A stretch of 21,491 nt of DNA from a virus. The position numbers and the translations under genes were made by a program. Below, one piece after another: positions 1-7,942 of the stretch. The first letter of the stretch is position 1. Each line of letters begins with the position of its first letter. The stretch spans positions 1 through 21,491 of the IMG/VR virus record IMGVR_UViG_3300035490_000040; one strand, 5' to 3'. A model generated the notes under the pieces. That model was not told the origin of the DNA, did not search any database, and saw only the letters and a list, made by a program, of their open reading frames with translations.

Positions 1-1303
1 AGCAAACACATGTGATATGACCGCTGGAACATATTCCGGTATTTGTCCATGTTATCGATCCCACTTGGCAAGCTAAAATATCCCATACCGCCATACAAGG
101 CAAGGCTAAAGTTACATAAGCATCTTGATCAGTTTGAAGTTGAGATAAAGAACTGTACGGCTGAGAATAAGAATAGCAACAAGCACAATATGATCCTGCT
201 CCGCATACCCTGTAACAAAGAGCATAACATACTGTACCATAATAATAACAACTTGGAGCGGTATTGTTGCACCAAAGTTGAAACTTGAATCTTACTGTAG
301 TGGCGCAAGTGCAAGCCTCAGTGCATACTGATGTACCAAAATTTACGTCTTTGATACATTCAACTCCGGTAGAATTATAGGTGGTAAGCAAAGCATGAAC
401 CGCAAAACAATATCCATAGCATTGGGACGAGGTATAATAACAAAGCGGAGGATCAGAATATACCTGCCATCCTTGGCATTGAGTAGGAGCACAAGCGTTA
501 TAACTCATAAGGCTTTTTATTGAAACCGCTACTTGAGGAGAGGATGTCCACCCGTTTAATACTACAAAACAGCCGGTATTGGCTGTACCCGAACAAAGGC
601 GTTTGACATAAGGAACATTGCCAAGCTGATCATGGAATTGGAGTGCTCCCGAATAAAGATAAGAATAATTGCAAGAACAATTAGGATCCTGCAATGTTAT
701 ATCAGAAGCTAAAACATGTCCATTGCATACCTGAAATTTTAAAGAATTACATGTATCATATCCGCGAATACCATAACCATCGAATACGGTTCGAGAAGCA
801 TTAGAGCATATCACCATGCCATTTACACAATCGTAAGTCATGGAAGCATTGCTATCGCCAATGCCTACGCCATAGGTATCATTGGCATAGTTAAGGAATC
901 CGTTAAGATTCCCCATTCTCATTTGAGTGGTAATACCGTTATTCCACGGTGTACCATTCTGGGTGACTACGCTGACGTAAGGAGCATAAGGATCAGAGGC
1001 GGTCATGTATACCATTCCGGCCCCGGCATTACCGTAATTTACTACCGTTGTACCTTTAGTCCATGCCGGCAAAGTATTGGCAGTATATGTATTAGCCATA
1101 TCTCTTTCGACGCAATAGGCCGGAGCGCAATTAGATTGACAAACCGTCATCCATTCATCATTTACGCCGTCTTTCATGCGAAGGATATTACCGGGGAAAA
1201 AGGCGGTATTACCTTGAATGGTTAAAGTATCTTGATTAGATACAAGACAATTCCCTGCGATATCTATGAGTTGATTCCCCGCGTTGTCGATGATGTAATT
1301 CAT
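1..1303 (-). CDS. Cysteine-rich tail fibre / host-recognition protein, partial (no stop in window)
   Basis: The frame from ATG 1303 stays open to base 1, giving 434 residues with no stop, so the C-terminus lies outside the window. Residues about 25-160 (DTLTIQGN, GNILRMKDG, NDEW, TKGTTVVNYG, MVYMTASD, MRMGNLNGF, YGVGIGD) resemble the module that in many phage fibre proteins directly follows the kind of segment ending the 2367-3287 protein (SSVGGNFLV, DSDVL); I infer this is the second half of a split fibre. From residue about 160 the protein becomes Tyr/Cys-rich. I count 34 Cys in 434 residues, many as CxC, CC or CxxxC. No Shine-Dalgarno sequence precedes the ATG, only AT-rich sequence. There is no signal peptide. 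The role of the Cys-rich part is unknown: disulfide-stabilised receptor-binding domain or metal binding are possible. Confident that it is coding, moderately confident of the fibre call. Confidence 0.82.
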   Translation of the reverse strand, partial: MNYIIDNAGNQLIDIAGNCLVSNQDTLTIQGNTAFFPGNILRMKDGVNDEWMTVCQSNCAPAYCVERDMANTYTANTLPAWTKGTTVVNYGNAGAGMVYMTASDPYAPYVSVVTQNGTPWNNGITTQMRMGNLNGFLNYANDTYGVGIGDSNASMTYDCVNGMVICSNASRTVFDGYGIRGYDTCNSLKFQVCNGHVLASDITLQDPNCSCNYSYLYSGALQFHDQLGNVPYVKRLCSGTANTGCFVVLNGWTSSPQVAVSIKSLMSYNACAPTQCQGWQVYSDPPLCYYTSSQCYGYCFAVHALLTTYNSTGVECIKDVNFGTSVCTEACTCATTVRFKFQLWCNNTAPSCYYYGTVCYALCYRVCGAGSYCACCYSYSQPYSSLSQLQTDQDAYVTLALPCMAVWDILACQVGSITWTNTGICSSGHITCVC

Positions 1304-1310
1304 TTATTTT

Positions 1311-1400
1311 TTAATACCATTCTGTCCATAAAGCCAAAGTATATGTTCCATCTAAAATTGTTACTGATAAATAAGTATTTTTATTTTTAAATGTTAACAT
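1311..1400 (-). CDS. Possible 29-residue reading frame in AT-rich gap
   Basis: This frame starts MLTFKNKNTY and ends ALWTEWY, eight bases before the ATG of the Cys-rich fibre gene at 1303. It has no clear ribosome binding site. The gap 1304-1407 is much richer in A+T than the genes around it. The alternating hydrophobic/polar residues would suit a beta strand, perhaps a remnant of fibre sequence. Translation through this frame could help initiation at 1303, which also lacks a binding site. It may equally be chance. Confidence 0.3.
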   Translation of the reverse strand: MLTFKNKNTYLSVTILDGTYTLALWTEWY

Positions 1401-1407
1401 AATTTTT

Positions 1408-2364
1408 TCATTGGTTTTTTAATCCATACAAATAAAAATTCCCCGAGGCTATATTGCCGTCATCGCAGTAAATGCCAACAGAATCAATCGCCACAGGTTG
1501 CGTATCTACCTCTCCGCCACCCTGCATATAAACATAATTTCCAGAAGCCCACAACCCGGACGCAGACCAGCAGGCATATTTATGAGTATCGGTAAGTGTA
1601 ACATCGAAAATAGTTACTTCAAAATTAGCACGTTGATTTGCCCCTGTTCCCAAAACCTCTGAAGCAGAACTTATTACCCAAGCTACATCGGATGTGCTAC
1701 CCCCAACACCAGAAGCGGAGCTTGTCCACCGCCATGTACCATGCTTATACCCGGTAGTAATAAATCCTGAACCGGTAGATACTCTGACGCATAAATTAGT
1801 GCCATTAATGATAGGCACCACATTATTTATAACAATCTTAAATGCGCTATAATTTGCCACTGCAAAACCCGTGAATATAACGTTTACTGCATTTGACGGT
1901 GCAGCAGAACCCAGAAGAATATAAGCCGAACCTGCGCCTCTGTCCACATATGCGGTAGTCGCAACCTTAGTAGAATTATCTCCTGCACTTTGTGTCGTCG
2001 CAGTCGTGCCATTAGCTAACGCTCCAGCGCCTCTGTCCACATATGCGGTAGTCGCAACCTTAGTAGAATTATCTCCTGCGCTTTGTGTCGTCGCAGTCGT
2101 GCCATTAGCTAACGCTCCAGCAGCGGCGTTACTGAAATCACTAGCCATTATTGTTTTGCTGGTAGATGGAAATGTCATCGTAGTCCCCGCAGTCGCAGAA
2201 ATTCCCATTCCGCTATCGGCCGGCAAACCGTTAGCGTCAAAAACCACAGCATCTCCCGCGACCGCCGCAGGAGTACCTGTGTGCGCTGCGGTAGAATTTA
2301 TCGCATGAACTTTTACGATGTGAAGATCAGAACCGGTTAAATTAGCATGATAATCATTACCCAT
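1408..2364 (-). CDS. Tail fibre-like protein with internal 31-residue tandem repeat
   Basis: A 318-residue protein rich in Ala, Thr, Ser and Gly, with no signal peptide. The N-terminal part (MGNDYHANLTGSDLHIVKVH, then VAGDAVVFDANGLPADSG) resembles the start of fibre or receptor-binding proteins in many environmental phages. Residues about 82-144 carry two nearly identical 31-residue units of the type LANGTTATTQSAGDNSTKVA ending in AYVDRGA; TTATTQSAGDNSTKVATTAYVD is a common phage fibre repeat motif. The C-terminal 170 residues are beta-rich and end GNFYLYGLKNQ, like a small receptor-binding domain. The start at 2364 is set by AGGGAG, which lies over the stop region of the fibre gene upstream. 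It sits between two halves of what looks like one fibre protein. Function by family resemblance only. Confidence 0.8.
   Translation of the reverse strand: MGNDYHANLTGSDLHIVKVHAINSTAAHTGTPAAVAGDAVVFDANGLPADSGMGISATAGTTMTFPSTSKTIMASDFSNAAAGALANGTTATTQSAGDNSTKVATTAYVDRGAGALANGTTATTQSAGDNSTKVATTAYVDRGAGSAYILLGSAAPSNAVNVIFTGFAVANYSAFKIVINNVVPIINGTNLCVRVSTGSGFITTGYKHGTWRWTSSASGVGGSTSDVAWVISSASEVLGTGANQRANFEVTIFDVTLTDTHKYACWSASGLWASGNYVYMQGGGEVDTQPVAIDSVGIYCDDGNIASGNFYLYGLKNQ
1934..2119 (-). repeat. 93-bp tandem duplication inside a fibre gene (two copies)
   Basis: Copies lie at 1934-2026 and 2027-2119 and are in frame (31 codons each). They differ at one base (a at 1987, g at 2080), which is silent (AGT/AGC, Ser). 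Near identity indicates a recent duplication or continual homogenisation, as expected for repeats that tune fibre length. Confidence 0.95.
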
Positions 2365-2366
2365 AA

Positions 2367-3287
2367 TTAACTCCCTATATTGTTGGCCAATACGTCGCTA
2401 TCACATACCAAAAAATTACCGCCTACCGAGGATATCGCTTGCTTTACAAAAGAAGAAGTCATTATCGCGCCCCTAGCAAAGATATTATTAAAAGTAGCCA
2501 TATTGTTATCGATATTCCAACCGCTGCCTAACGCGCCAGATTGGAAATCGGAAGTTCTTATGCGATGGTTAGCTCCATCAACCGTGATATAAGTAGATAA
2601 AGTCGAACCAACCCGGACCAAGTTATTTACGGGATCAAGCAATATACCGGCAGTGTTTAAGGTGACTGAACTAGCAAGGCTGGTGGTATTAATAACCCAC
2701 CCACCGATCGTACCCGACGAGGCGGTTAATACTCCGGCGAAAGTAACCCTGAAAGGGGCTTGCGTAGGATCTATGTTGCCGGCATAAAAGGGATAACTCC
2801 CAGGCAACAAACCCACTTCCCCCGCGCTGCCGGTCAATCCGAACTGATTTATCACCCAACCACCGATATCTCCCGATGTAGCGGCTATCTGGCCGGTTAT
2901 TGTGGCGCTATCGGCATAAAGATTTCCGTTCATATCCACCCTAAAAGGAGCAGTATTCCATGTTGGAGCGCCAAGCCACATCCCGTCTACAGAGTTAGCG
3001 CCAAAGAAATTCCCCATTGCGATACTGCCATCAAGCTGCACTGCGCCAGATTGACCAAAACTGATATAATTCCATTGACCATTAGCATAAGTATAAAGTT
3101 GTTGAGTATTAGGCGAGGAAGGATTGCCCGCTACAATTGTAGTTTCTCCCTGGTCTCCTACATAAGTAGGCACAGAATCAACGACATTAAATTGGTATTT
3201 ACCGTTATTCAATATCTGTTGGACATTATCAATAAAATCATTTAATTCCGGATCTTTGTCTTTGATCTCTACGTCTGCTACAGTCAT
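2367..3287 (-). CDS. Tail fibre / host-specificity protein, first half
   Basis: A 306-residue protein. The N-terminal region (VEIKDKDPELNDFIDN) is followed by a Gly/Gln-rich linker with LYTYANGQWNYISF, typical of phage fibre stalks. There are two related repeats, SGDIGGWVINQFGL and SGTIGGWVINTTSL, then VGSTLSTYITVDGANHRIRT, GSGWNIDNNMATFNNIFARG and SSVGGNFLV near the end. This pattern matches J-like or fibre proteins of environmental phages, where it normally continues without a stop into the module now found in the 1-1303 gene. I chose ATG 3287 over the in-frame TTG at 3371 because it overlaps the stop of a 26-residue reading frame as ATGA. The stop region carries the ribosome binding site of the next gene. 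Confidence 0.82.
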   Translation of the reverse strand: MTVADVEIKDKDPELNDFIDNVQQILNNGKYQFNVVDSVPTYVGDQGETTIVAGNPSSPNTQQLYTYANGQWNYISFGQSGAVQLDGSIAMGNFFGANSVDGMWLGAPTWNTAPFRVDMNGNLYADSATITGQIAATSGDIGGWVINQFGLTGSAGEVGLLPGSYPFYAGNIDPTQAPFRVTFAGVLTASSGTIGGWVINTTSLASSVTLNTAGILLDPVNNLVRVGSTLSTYITVDGANHRIRTSDFQSGALGSGWNIDNNMATFNNIFARGAIMTSSFVKQAISSVGGNFLVCDSDVLANNIGS

Positions 3288-3364
3288 GGGGTAAGTGACC
3301 TCACATATAAAACGATTGCCGCCGATATAAAAATAACCCAAAATAACCAATGATAAAATTTCAT
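3284..3364 (-). CDS. 26-residue single-pass membrane peptide
   Basis: A very short frame starting MKFYHWLFWVIFISA and ending YVRSLTP, with a hydrophobic core of about 17 residues, aromatic residues near the N-terminus and a positive C-terminal end. Its ATG overlaps the stop of the nozzle gene as ATGA, and its stop overlaps the ATG of the fibre gene as ATGA, so it fills the space between them exactly. AAAGGA lies upstream of its ATG. This double coupling is strong positional evidence that it is translated. It could be a small membrane protein (holin-like or antiholin-like) or a leader that couples fibre translation to nozzle translation. The function is unknown. Confidence 0.6.
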   Translation of the reverse strand: MKFYHWLFWVIFISAAIVLYVRSLTP

Positions 3365-5496
3365 TTGGCAATTCCTTTGGGCTTAGCTGCGATAGATGCC
3401 CTGATAAGCGTCCATGCCGGATTACTGGAAGATTCTGTCAATTTCCATTGCAATATTTCTTCAAACCTCGGCAAATCAATAGTAGTAGTGGGCGTATTAG
3501 CTGATAAAGTAATGCCTGAAGTATTGGCAATGCTACCGTCAAATGTTCCCTCCCAATCACATCTATATTGGATTAAAGGGGTAGAAGCCACTTGGGACAT
3601 GGTAAAATTTAAAGTACGCAACTCTTTCTTTTGTATTTCCTCCCCAAAATCCAATTTACCCGTAGAGAACCAATCGCTTATCGCTGTTCCGTCATCATTA
3701 TTGCCGTTATCCTGTAACCAGGAATAGTTAGTCCCCGCAGTATACATAAATCTTTGGCCTGTGCCGTTATCAGACAACATAGAGCAGGTAAAACCGTTAG
3801 CAAAGTGCATCGGCCAGAATGATTTTGCGTAATAATCATATACCAAAGCATCCATAGGCGTAGTAGAATTACCTAAACAAAAATAAAGGACATACCAATG
3901 CCGGCGGGTATAATTTACCGCATGGCATTTTATAAGCTGAGCGGCATTAACACCGTTGGCGCTGGTTGTGCTGAACATACAATAATTACTTATACCATTA
4001 TAGGTGGAAATAGACTCAGAGATAGGAATAGTATCGGCACCATCGAACATATAAATTTGAAGATCAGATCCAAGGAATAGTATTACTTCTCCTTTATCCG
4101 GTGTTTCAATGTTAACCACTGTACGAGGAGAAGCCGTACCGATCTGTGATTTAAGCTGTTTTACGTCTATCAAAGGATTACCACCAAGGAAGGTAACCCT
4201 GAAGATAGAAAACTTTTTAAAAATATACATTTTCCCGCGTAAAACGGCTAAGGCGGTCACTCCAACATCCCCGGGGGTATCGATTATATAATAATTACCT
4301 AGCCATGTTGTTTGATCATAAACCTCAGAGCGATAAATAAAATCCGAATCTTCCGTGGTGTTGGCAATCCAGAGGTAGGAATACCAAGGTATAATATATT
4401 TACCCTGAGGCGCTATGTTGGCAATAATCGGCTGGCTGGAAGTATTCGATGGATCTACATAAAATTGCCAATAATCATTTAAAGTATGTCCTGTGGCCGC
4501 AACAAAAGTAACTGTAACGCCAAGTTCAAGCGTTATTGGCGTACCGGCTACTATTGGTACATCATTTTGCGTCCATGAAACCCCATCGTCGTTAGACCAT
4601 TTAAAAGTATCAGGAGTACCCGTAGAGTCTATCTGTATTTGATAATAAGTAGTAACCGTAACGCTGGTAGTGCCTCCGGAAGTCATATCATTGAGACCAG
4701 TGCCGGAAAAATTGGCGGGAGAAACGTTAGTAATATCAAACAATCTGGCTATAGTTCCCGGGCCAGTGTGGGAAGAGCCATCCATAACGTAAACCATAGT
4801 GGTACCAGCCCGTTGATTAGACATGATATTAAGGAAACCCGAAGCGTCAACATAAGCTAATCCTACCGCAGAAAATCCAGAAACGGCGTTTATAGTAGAT
4901 ACTACGTTGGCTATCGTCCCATCGGCGGCTAAACTTATATTATCAAAGGTGTGAACGCTATCTATAATGATTTTTATATAATCTCCAGAAGCCCCCGTGA
5001 AGGAAGTACTGTTACCTGTAACCCTGCCATGAGAAGTTTCCCAATCGATATCAACATAATTTACGTTAACGCTGGGGTTATATCGTTGAGGAACATCTTT
5101 ATTTTCATCAGTTATAAGGATATCTCCTTTAAAGGTAGTGTTATACATAAAAGCGCTAGTTAATGCCGTTCCTTTATTGGGATCCTGGGATATTGCCGAC
5201 CATGTTCCCGACCATGCTCCGGCCGATATATCCATATCGTAAAGCCCTGCGCCCCACAAAGAAATAAGATGTTGCTCTGTCTCAGTCCTTATGTAATTAT
5301 AAATACCGTTGCATACCGCGGCCTGGGACACAGAATTAAGCTTGGCATATCCTAACCTCTTGGATAAAGATTTAAAAATATCCGAATGAACATTAAGACA
5401 ATCAGGAGATTGATTTGGTTGTAAGTTTAACTCAGAGCTCTTAGTAACAAGACCCCCAGAAAAATCATCGCCGCGTAGGATATTCGATGTTATCAT
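3361..5496 (-). CDS. Beta-propeller tail nozzle-like protein (P22 gp10 / T7 gp12-type role)
   Basis: A 711-residue protein. The N-terminus has the motif DDFSGGLVTKSSELNLQPNQ followed by SPDCLNVHSDI and SLSKRLGYAKLN, seen in many short-tailed phage proteins that form the tail nozzle or tubular part below the adaptor. Later segments (QHLISLWGAGLYDMD, VTALAVLRGKMYIFKKFSIF, LFLGSDLQIYMFDG) read like propeller blades. Residues about 150-350 are a Thr/Ser/Gly-rich beta insertion. It follows the adaptor gene with an ATGA overlap, as expected for adjacent connector proteins translated together. No catalytic motif is visible. The structural role is inferred from motif and position; a different beta-propeller virion protein remains possible. 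Confidence 0.72.
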   Translation of the reverse strand: MITSNILRGDDFSGGLVTKSSELNLQPNQSPDCLNVHSDIFKSLSKRLGYAKLNSVSQAAVCNGIYNYIRTETEQHLISLWGAGLYDMDISAGAWSGTWSAISQDPNKGTALTSAFMYNTTFKGDILITDENKDVPQRYNPSVNVNYVDIDWETSHGRVTGNSTSFTGASGDYIKIIIDSVHTFDNISLAADGTIANVVSTINAVSGFSAVGLAYVDASGFLNIMSNQRAGTTMVYVMDGSSHTGPGTIARLFDITNVSPANFSGTGLNDMTSGGTTSVTVTTYYQIQIDSTGTPDTFKWSNDDGVSWTQNDVPIVAGTPITLELGVTVTFVAATGHTLNDYWQFYVDPSNTSSQPIIANIAPQGKYIIPWYSYLWIANTTEDSDFIYRSEVYDQTTWLGNYYIIDTPGDVGVTALAVLRGKMYIFKKFSIFRVTFLGGNPLIDVKQLKSQIGTASPRTVVNIETPDKGEVILFLGSDLQIYMFDGADTIPISESISTYNGISNYCMFSTTSANGVNAAQLIKCHAVNYTRRHWYVLYFCLGNSTTPMDALVYDYYAKSFWPMHFANGFTCSMLSDNGTGQRFMYTAGTNYSWLQDNGNNDDGTAISDWFSTGKLDFGEEIQKKELRTLNFTMSQVASTPLIQYRCDWEGTFDGSIANTSGITLSANTPTTTIDLPRFEEILQWKLTESSSNPAWTLIRASIAAKPKGIAK

Positions 5497-6575
5497 CTAA
5501 CCCCGCCTCGCTTCATATATTGCCGCCCAAAACGCTTACGATTGCGCCTCGCCATGTCTAGGTCTAAAGCGCGTAAATATGCTTGCATATGGTTTGACGC
5601 TGATTTGCTCTCTTGCTCTACCGCAGTAAGATAACAAGCACCATAAAACAAGGCTATCTGAAATTGATAAGGCATTTGAGGCACATCGGATATCGTGATA
5701 GATTGGCCTGCCGTAGCCACAATGATTAAAGAATCAACTGTAATCCCATTTAAAACGGTAGTATCCGGATCGATAGCCTCTATTTTTACCCATTGTCCGT
5801 TAGCATCAATCCTTAAAAACTGCCCTACGCTGATCAATCCGTTTAAATTTACCGAAGTAAGTATCTTTGTCGAGGTGCATCCCGAAGCTGCCGATCCCGT
5901 AACCTCTTGCATCTCATATTGGGCCCTAATGTATTCATAAGATACTAACCTTACGGTATCTACCGGAGGCATTATCTGGATCTGATACAATCCTGTGGAG
6001 GACAAATCGGGTAATTCCCGCCAATTTAAGGGAAACTCAGCCGTTACCGTGGTGTAATGCTTCATAAACCATTCATCATTTTTCCAATCAAGCTTAGGGC
6101 GGCCTTGAGAATAATCATAAAAAAAGCCAGGTTCATTGGTAGGTTTACTATAATCTGAAGCTAAAGCGTAAGTATCTTGGAAAATCAAATAAGTATTAGC
6201 TGAATTAGTATCACCAAGGTAATTTTTATCTAAGGTTCCCGTTGTCGCGCCAGTATAGGTAAAAGTGTAAATTTCATTATCGGAAGGTACGGTAAATTTC
6301 ATGCCGGTCATGGCTGACGTCCAAGTCGTTCCCGTTCCTGTAATCGAATTACTTCCCTGCACTACGCTTACCGTACCTATATCATAACTCGCTTGCAATG
6401 TTATCTGACCGGTTTTATGCAACCAATCCCATTCAAAGCGAGAGGGTACATCCCGAACGTATACGTCATTAACCCTTCTCTTGTACTTGTTGCGGGTAGC
6501 CGTATCTGTGGCGGCATCCCGCATCTCAATCATTACATCGTCTACAATCTGAGAGAAGGGTTTAACGTATAACAT
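5493..6575 (-). CDS. Head-tail adaptor-like protein (tail tube A / neck type)
   Basis: A 360-residue protein. The N-terminal helical region (FSQIVDDVMIEMRDAA, then NKYKRRVNDVYVRDVPSRFEWDWL) and the C-terminal helical region (YQFQIALFYGACYLTAVEQE, then AYLRALDLDMARRNRKRFGR) bracket beta-rich middle sequence. This arrangement, a helical bundle with beta insertions, is typical of adaptors that sit under the portal of short-tailed phages. AAGGAG precedes ATG 6575 and the gene ends in an ATGA overlap with the nozzle-like gene. The C-terminus is strongly basic. The assignment rests on fold-level resemblance and on its neighbour. Confidence 0.68.
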   Translation of the reverse strand: MLYVKPFSQIVDDVMIEMRDAATDTATRNKYKRRVNDVYVRDVPSRFEWDWLHKTGQITLQASYDIGTVSVVQGSNSITGTGTTWTSAMTGMKFTVPSDNEIYTFTYTGATTGTLDKNYLGDTNSANTYLIFQDTYALASDYSKPTNEPGFFYDYSQGRPKLDWKNDEWFMKHYTTVTAEFPLNWRELPDLSSTGLYQIQIMPPVDTVRLVSYEYIRAQYEMQEVTGSAASGCTSTKILTSVNLNGLISVGQFLRIDANGQWVKIEAIDPDTTVLNGITVDSLIIVATAGQSITISDVPQMPYQFQIALFYGACYLTAVEQESKSASNHMQAYLRALDLDMARRNRKRFGRQYMKRGGVR

Positions 6576-6590
6576 AAATACTCCTTAAGT

Positions 6591-6947
6591 TTACGCCGCA
6601 GGAGTAGTAGGCGTAGTTGTCGCCGGAACTCCATACCTTTTCTGCCAAGTATTATAAGCATTCCCCAAAAACATCACTAAATGAGTAGCTAAACCACCAA
6701 CTAAACCTAAAGCCAATGACCCTATTTGAGAAGCAAATGGAGCCGTCACAGGGCTAGAAGATGCTCCAGCCGTCGCTGCCGCACCCGCCGCCGCACCCGC
6801 TGCTGTTCCAACGACACTTGCCGCTGCCGCCGTTTGTGCTGGGGTAATTGTGGGAGAATGAGTAGCTAACCAAGCACAGCCGGTAAACATCAAAATCATC
6901 ATCAAGATAACGAACATTCCATACTTACGAATTTTGATCAATGACAT
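6591..6947 (-). CDS. Small Ala-rich lipoprotein, possible lysis-cassette component
   Basis: A 118-residue protein with a positively charged N-terminus, a hydrophobic stretch at residues 11-22 and a lipobox-like FTGC with Cys24, so it is probably lipid-modified after signal peptidase II cleavage. Residues 35-65 are nearly all Ala, Gly, Thr and Ser; a second hydrophobic segment (IGSLALGLVGGLATHLVMFLG) lies near residue 85. It follows the holin-like gene with a good AAGGAG site. Short lipoproteins next to holins are often outer-membrane spanins, but I see no partner inner-membrane spanin and the second hydrophobic segment is unusual for one. The lysis role is an inference from position. Confidence 0.6.
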   Translation of the reverse strand: MSLIKIRKYGMFVILMMILMFTGCAWLATHSPTITPAQTAAAASVVGTAAGAAAGAAATAGASSSPVTAPFASQIGSLALGLVGGLATHLVMFLGNAYNTWQKRYGVPATTTPTTPAA

Positions 6948-6956
6948 AAAATCTCC

Positions 6957-7151
6957 TTACTTTATCGTGGTTGTAGAACTTACCCGGCCATAAACACCCA
7001 AAGCACCCATGATCGTAAGAGCTAACGACACCATGTGATTGTCAAGAATATTAACACCGAACTGTAAACCGATCGTCTGAGCCGCACCGACTAAAGCCGT
7101 AATGATACCGGCCCACACTGTTTTACTCATGTACCAAGGTTTTGTATTCAT
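6957..7151 (-). CDS. Holin-like small membrane protein
   Basis: A 64-residue protein with two predicted membrane segments: SKTVWAGIITALVGAAQTIG (about residues 9-28) and MVSLALTIMGALGVYGRV (about 40-57). The start MNTKPWYMSKTVWAGI and the end LGVYGRVSSTTTIK match a common small phage protein usually labelled holin. Its ATG overlaps the stop of the gene upstream as ATGA, and AAGGAG lies within that gene's last codons. Holins make timed pores in the inner membrane. No endolysin gene is visible in this window, so the assignment rests on size, topology and motif resemblance. Confidence 0.7.
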   Translation of the reverse strand: MNTKPWYMSKTVWAGIITALVGAAQTIGLQFGVNILDNHMVSLALTIMGALGVYGRVSSTTTIK

Positions 7152-7306
7152 CTTATCTCCTTTTTTTCACCGCCCATACCTTCCTGCAATACTGCCACCA
7201 TTTTACCGTTTTCTGAAATCAATTTTCTTTCTACCTCAGAAAGCCTCGCCTGCATGACTTTCATCTCGAACACCAAGCGTCCATACTCAGCGTACATATT
7301 TTCCAT
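7148..7306 (-). CDS. Small coiled-coil phage protein
   Basis: A 52-residue protein, MENMYAEYGRLVFEMKVMQA followed by a charged heptad-like region (RLSEVERKLISENGK). Small proteins with the YAEYGRL motif are frequent near phage lysis or structural genes and have no established function. ATG 7306 is preferred over the upstream in-frame start at 7336 because AGAGGAGG lies four bases before it and because the upstream start would sit inside the previous gene. Predicted to be a helical soluble protein. Confidence 0.65.
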   Translation of the reverse strand: MENMYAEYGRLVFEMKVMQARLSEVERKLISENGKMVAVLQEGMGGEKKEIR

Positions 7307-7316
7307 CAATCCTCCT

Positions 7317-7505
7317 CTATTTAAACTCCTCGACACTTAAGATACTGTTACCCTCTTTATGTTCAATAATCGCTTTATGGCAAATATAATGCTTATTCGG
7401 CCGGACCAAAAAAACTATTTCCGTAAAACGATTATCGCTATCTTTCTTAAACGATATTATCTTTGGTTTCTCGAACCCCGCTTTTATCAATATGGCCTCG
7501 GGCAT
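7317..7505 (-). CDS. Hypothetical 62-residue protein
   Basis: A small mixed alpha/beta protein (MPEAILIKAGFEKPKIISFK, later IVFLVRPNKHYICHK) with no membrane segment and no family I recognise. The start at 7505 has an excellent CGGAGG site. It ends ten bases before the ATG of the coiled-coil gene at 7306, so it fits the same transcript. The function is unknown. Confidence 0.62.
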   Translation of the reverse strand: MPEAILIKAGFEKPKIISFKKDSDNRFTEIVFLVRPNKHYICHKAIIEHKEGNSILSVEEFK

Positions 7506-7537
7506 CCTTCACCTCCGATTTACCGACAAATTTACCC

Positions 7538-7942
7538 TTAATGATCACCGGCGCATATCTTTTCGTCACTCTTCTCAGGGTTAGCAAGCGAAATAAACCT
7601 GTTGAAGGATAATTGTTTGTCACTAAAAACACCTACCGTTTTTTTAATCACCGCGACATCGGTTTTTAAATCGTTTATCGCTGCTATGGGTGCACTGGCC
7701 AAAGAAGTCACCCACCAAATAATGCCTACAGCGCCGCCCAAAATCAAAACAACCAAAGACCAGAGCCACGCTATTTGCCCCGCGTGAAGCTGGCAGGGGC
7801 GGTTACGGATAAAATTGAATATCTCCAAAAATTTATTCGTAGTGTCTGAATGACGTTCTACCGCATCCTTATCATGGCTCACCGTCCATTGGTTAAGAGC
7901 CGACAATTGCTCAAACACTTTTATTTTTTCTTCGTCTTTCAT
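7538..7942 (-). CDS. Single-pass membrane protein of unknown function
   Basis: A 134-residue protein. A charged N-terminal half (MKDEEKIKVFEQLSALNQWT) is followed by one strong membrane segment (WLWSLVVLILGGAVGIIWWV, about residues 60-79) and a charged C-terminal half (INDLKTDVAVIKKTVG) that could form a coiled coil. This topology resembles small phage membrane proteins near holins or i-spanins. The start at ATG 7942 overlaps the stop of the secreted fibre-like gene as ATGA; an in-frame TTG six bases earlier is less likely. A spanin role is possible, but the long cytoplasmic N-terminus argues against a simple i-spanin. Confidence 0.6.
   Translation of the reverse strand: MKDEEKIKVFEQLSALNQWTVSHDKDAVERHSDTTNKFLEIFNFIRNRPCQLHAGQIAWLWSLVVLILGGAVGIIWWVTSLASAPIAAINDLKTDVAVIKKTVGVFSDKQLSFNRFISLANPEKSDEKICAGDH

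Noticed and set aside
43-1225. Plus-strand frames at 43-288 and 923-1225
   Set aside because: They lie opposite the long open minus-strand fibre frame, lack ribosome sites and show no protein-like composition.
2006-2308. 100-residue plus-strand frame
   Set aside because: It is the antisense shadow of the tandem repeat in the fibre gene, with low-complexity Ala/Val sequence.
7447-7632. 61-residue minus-strand frame between the membrane protein and the 62-residue gene
   Set aside because: It overlaps real genes on both sides and has no ribosome site or family; its only support is being open.
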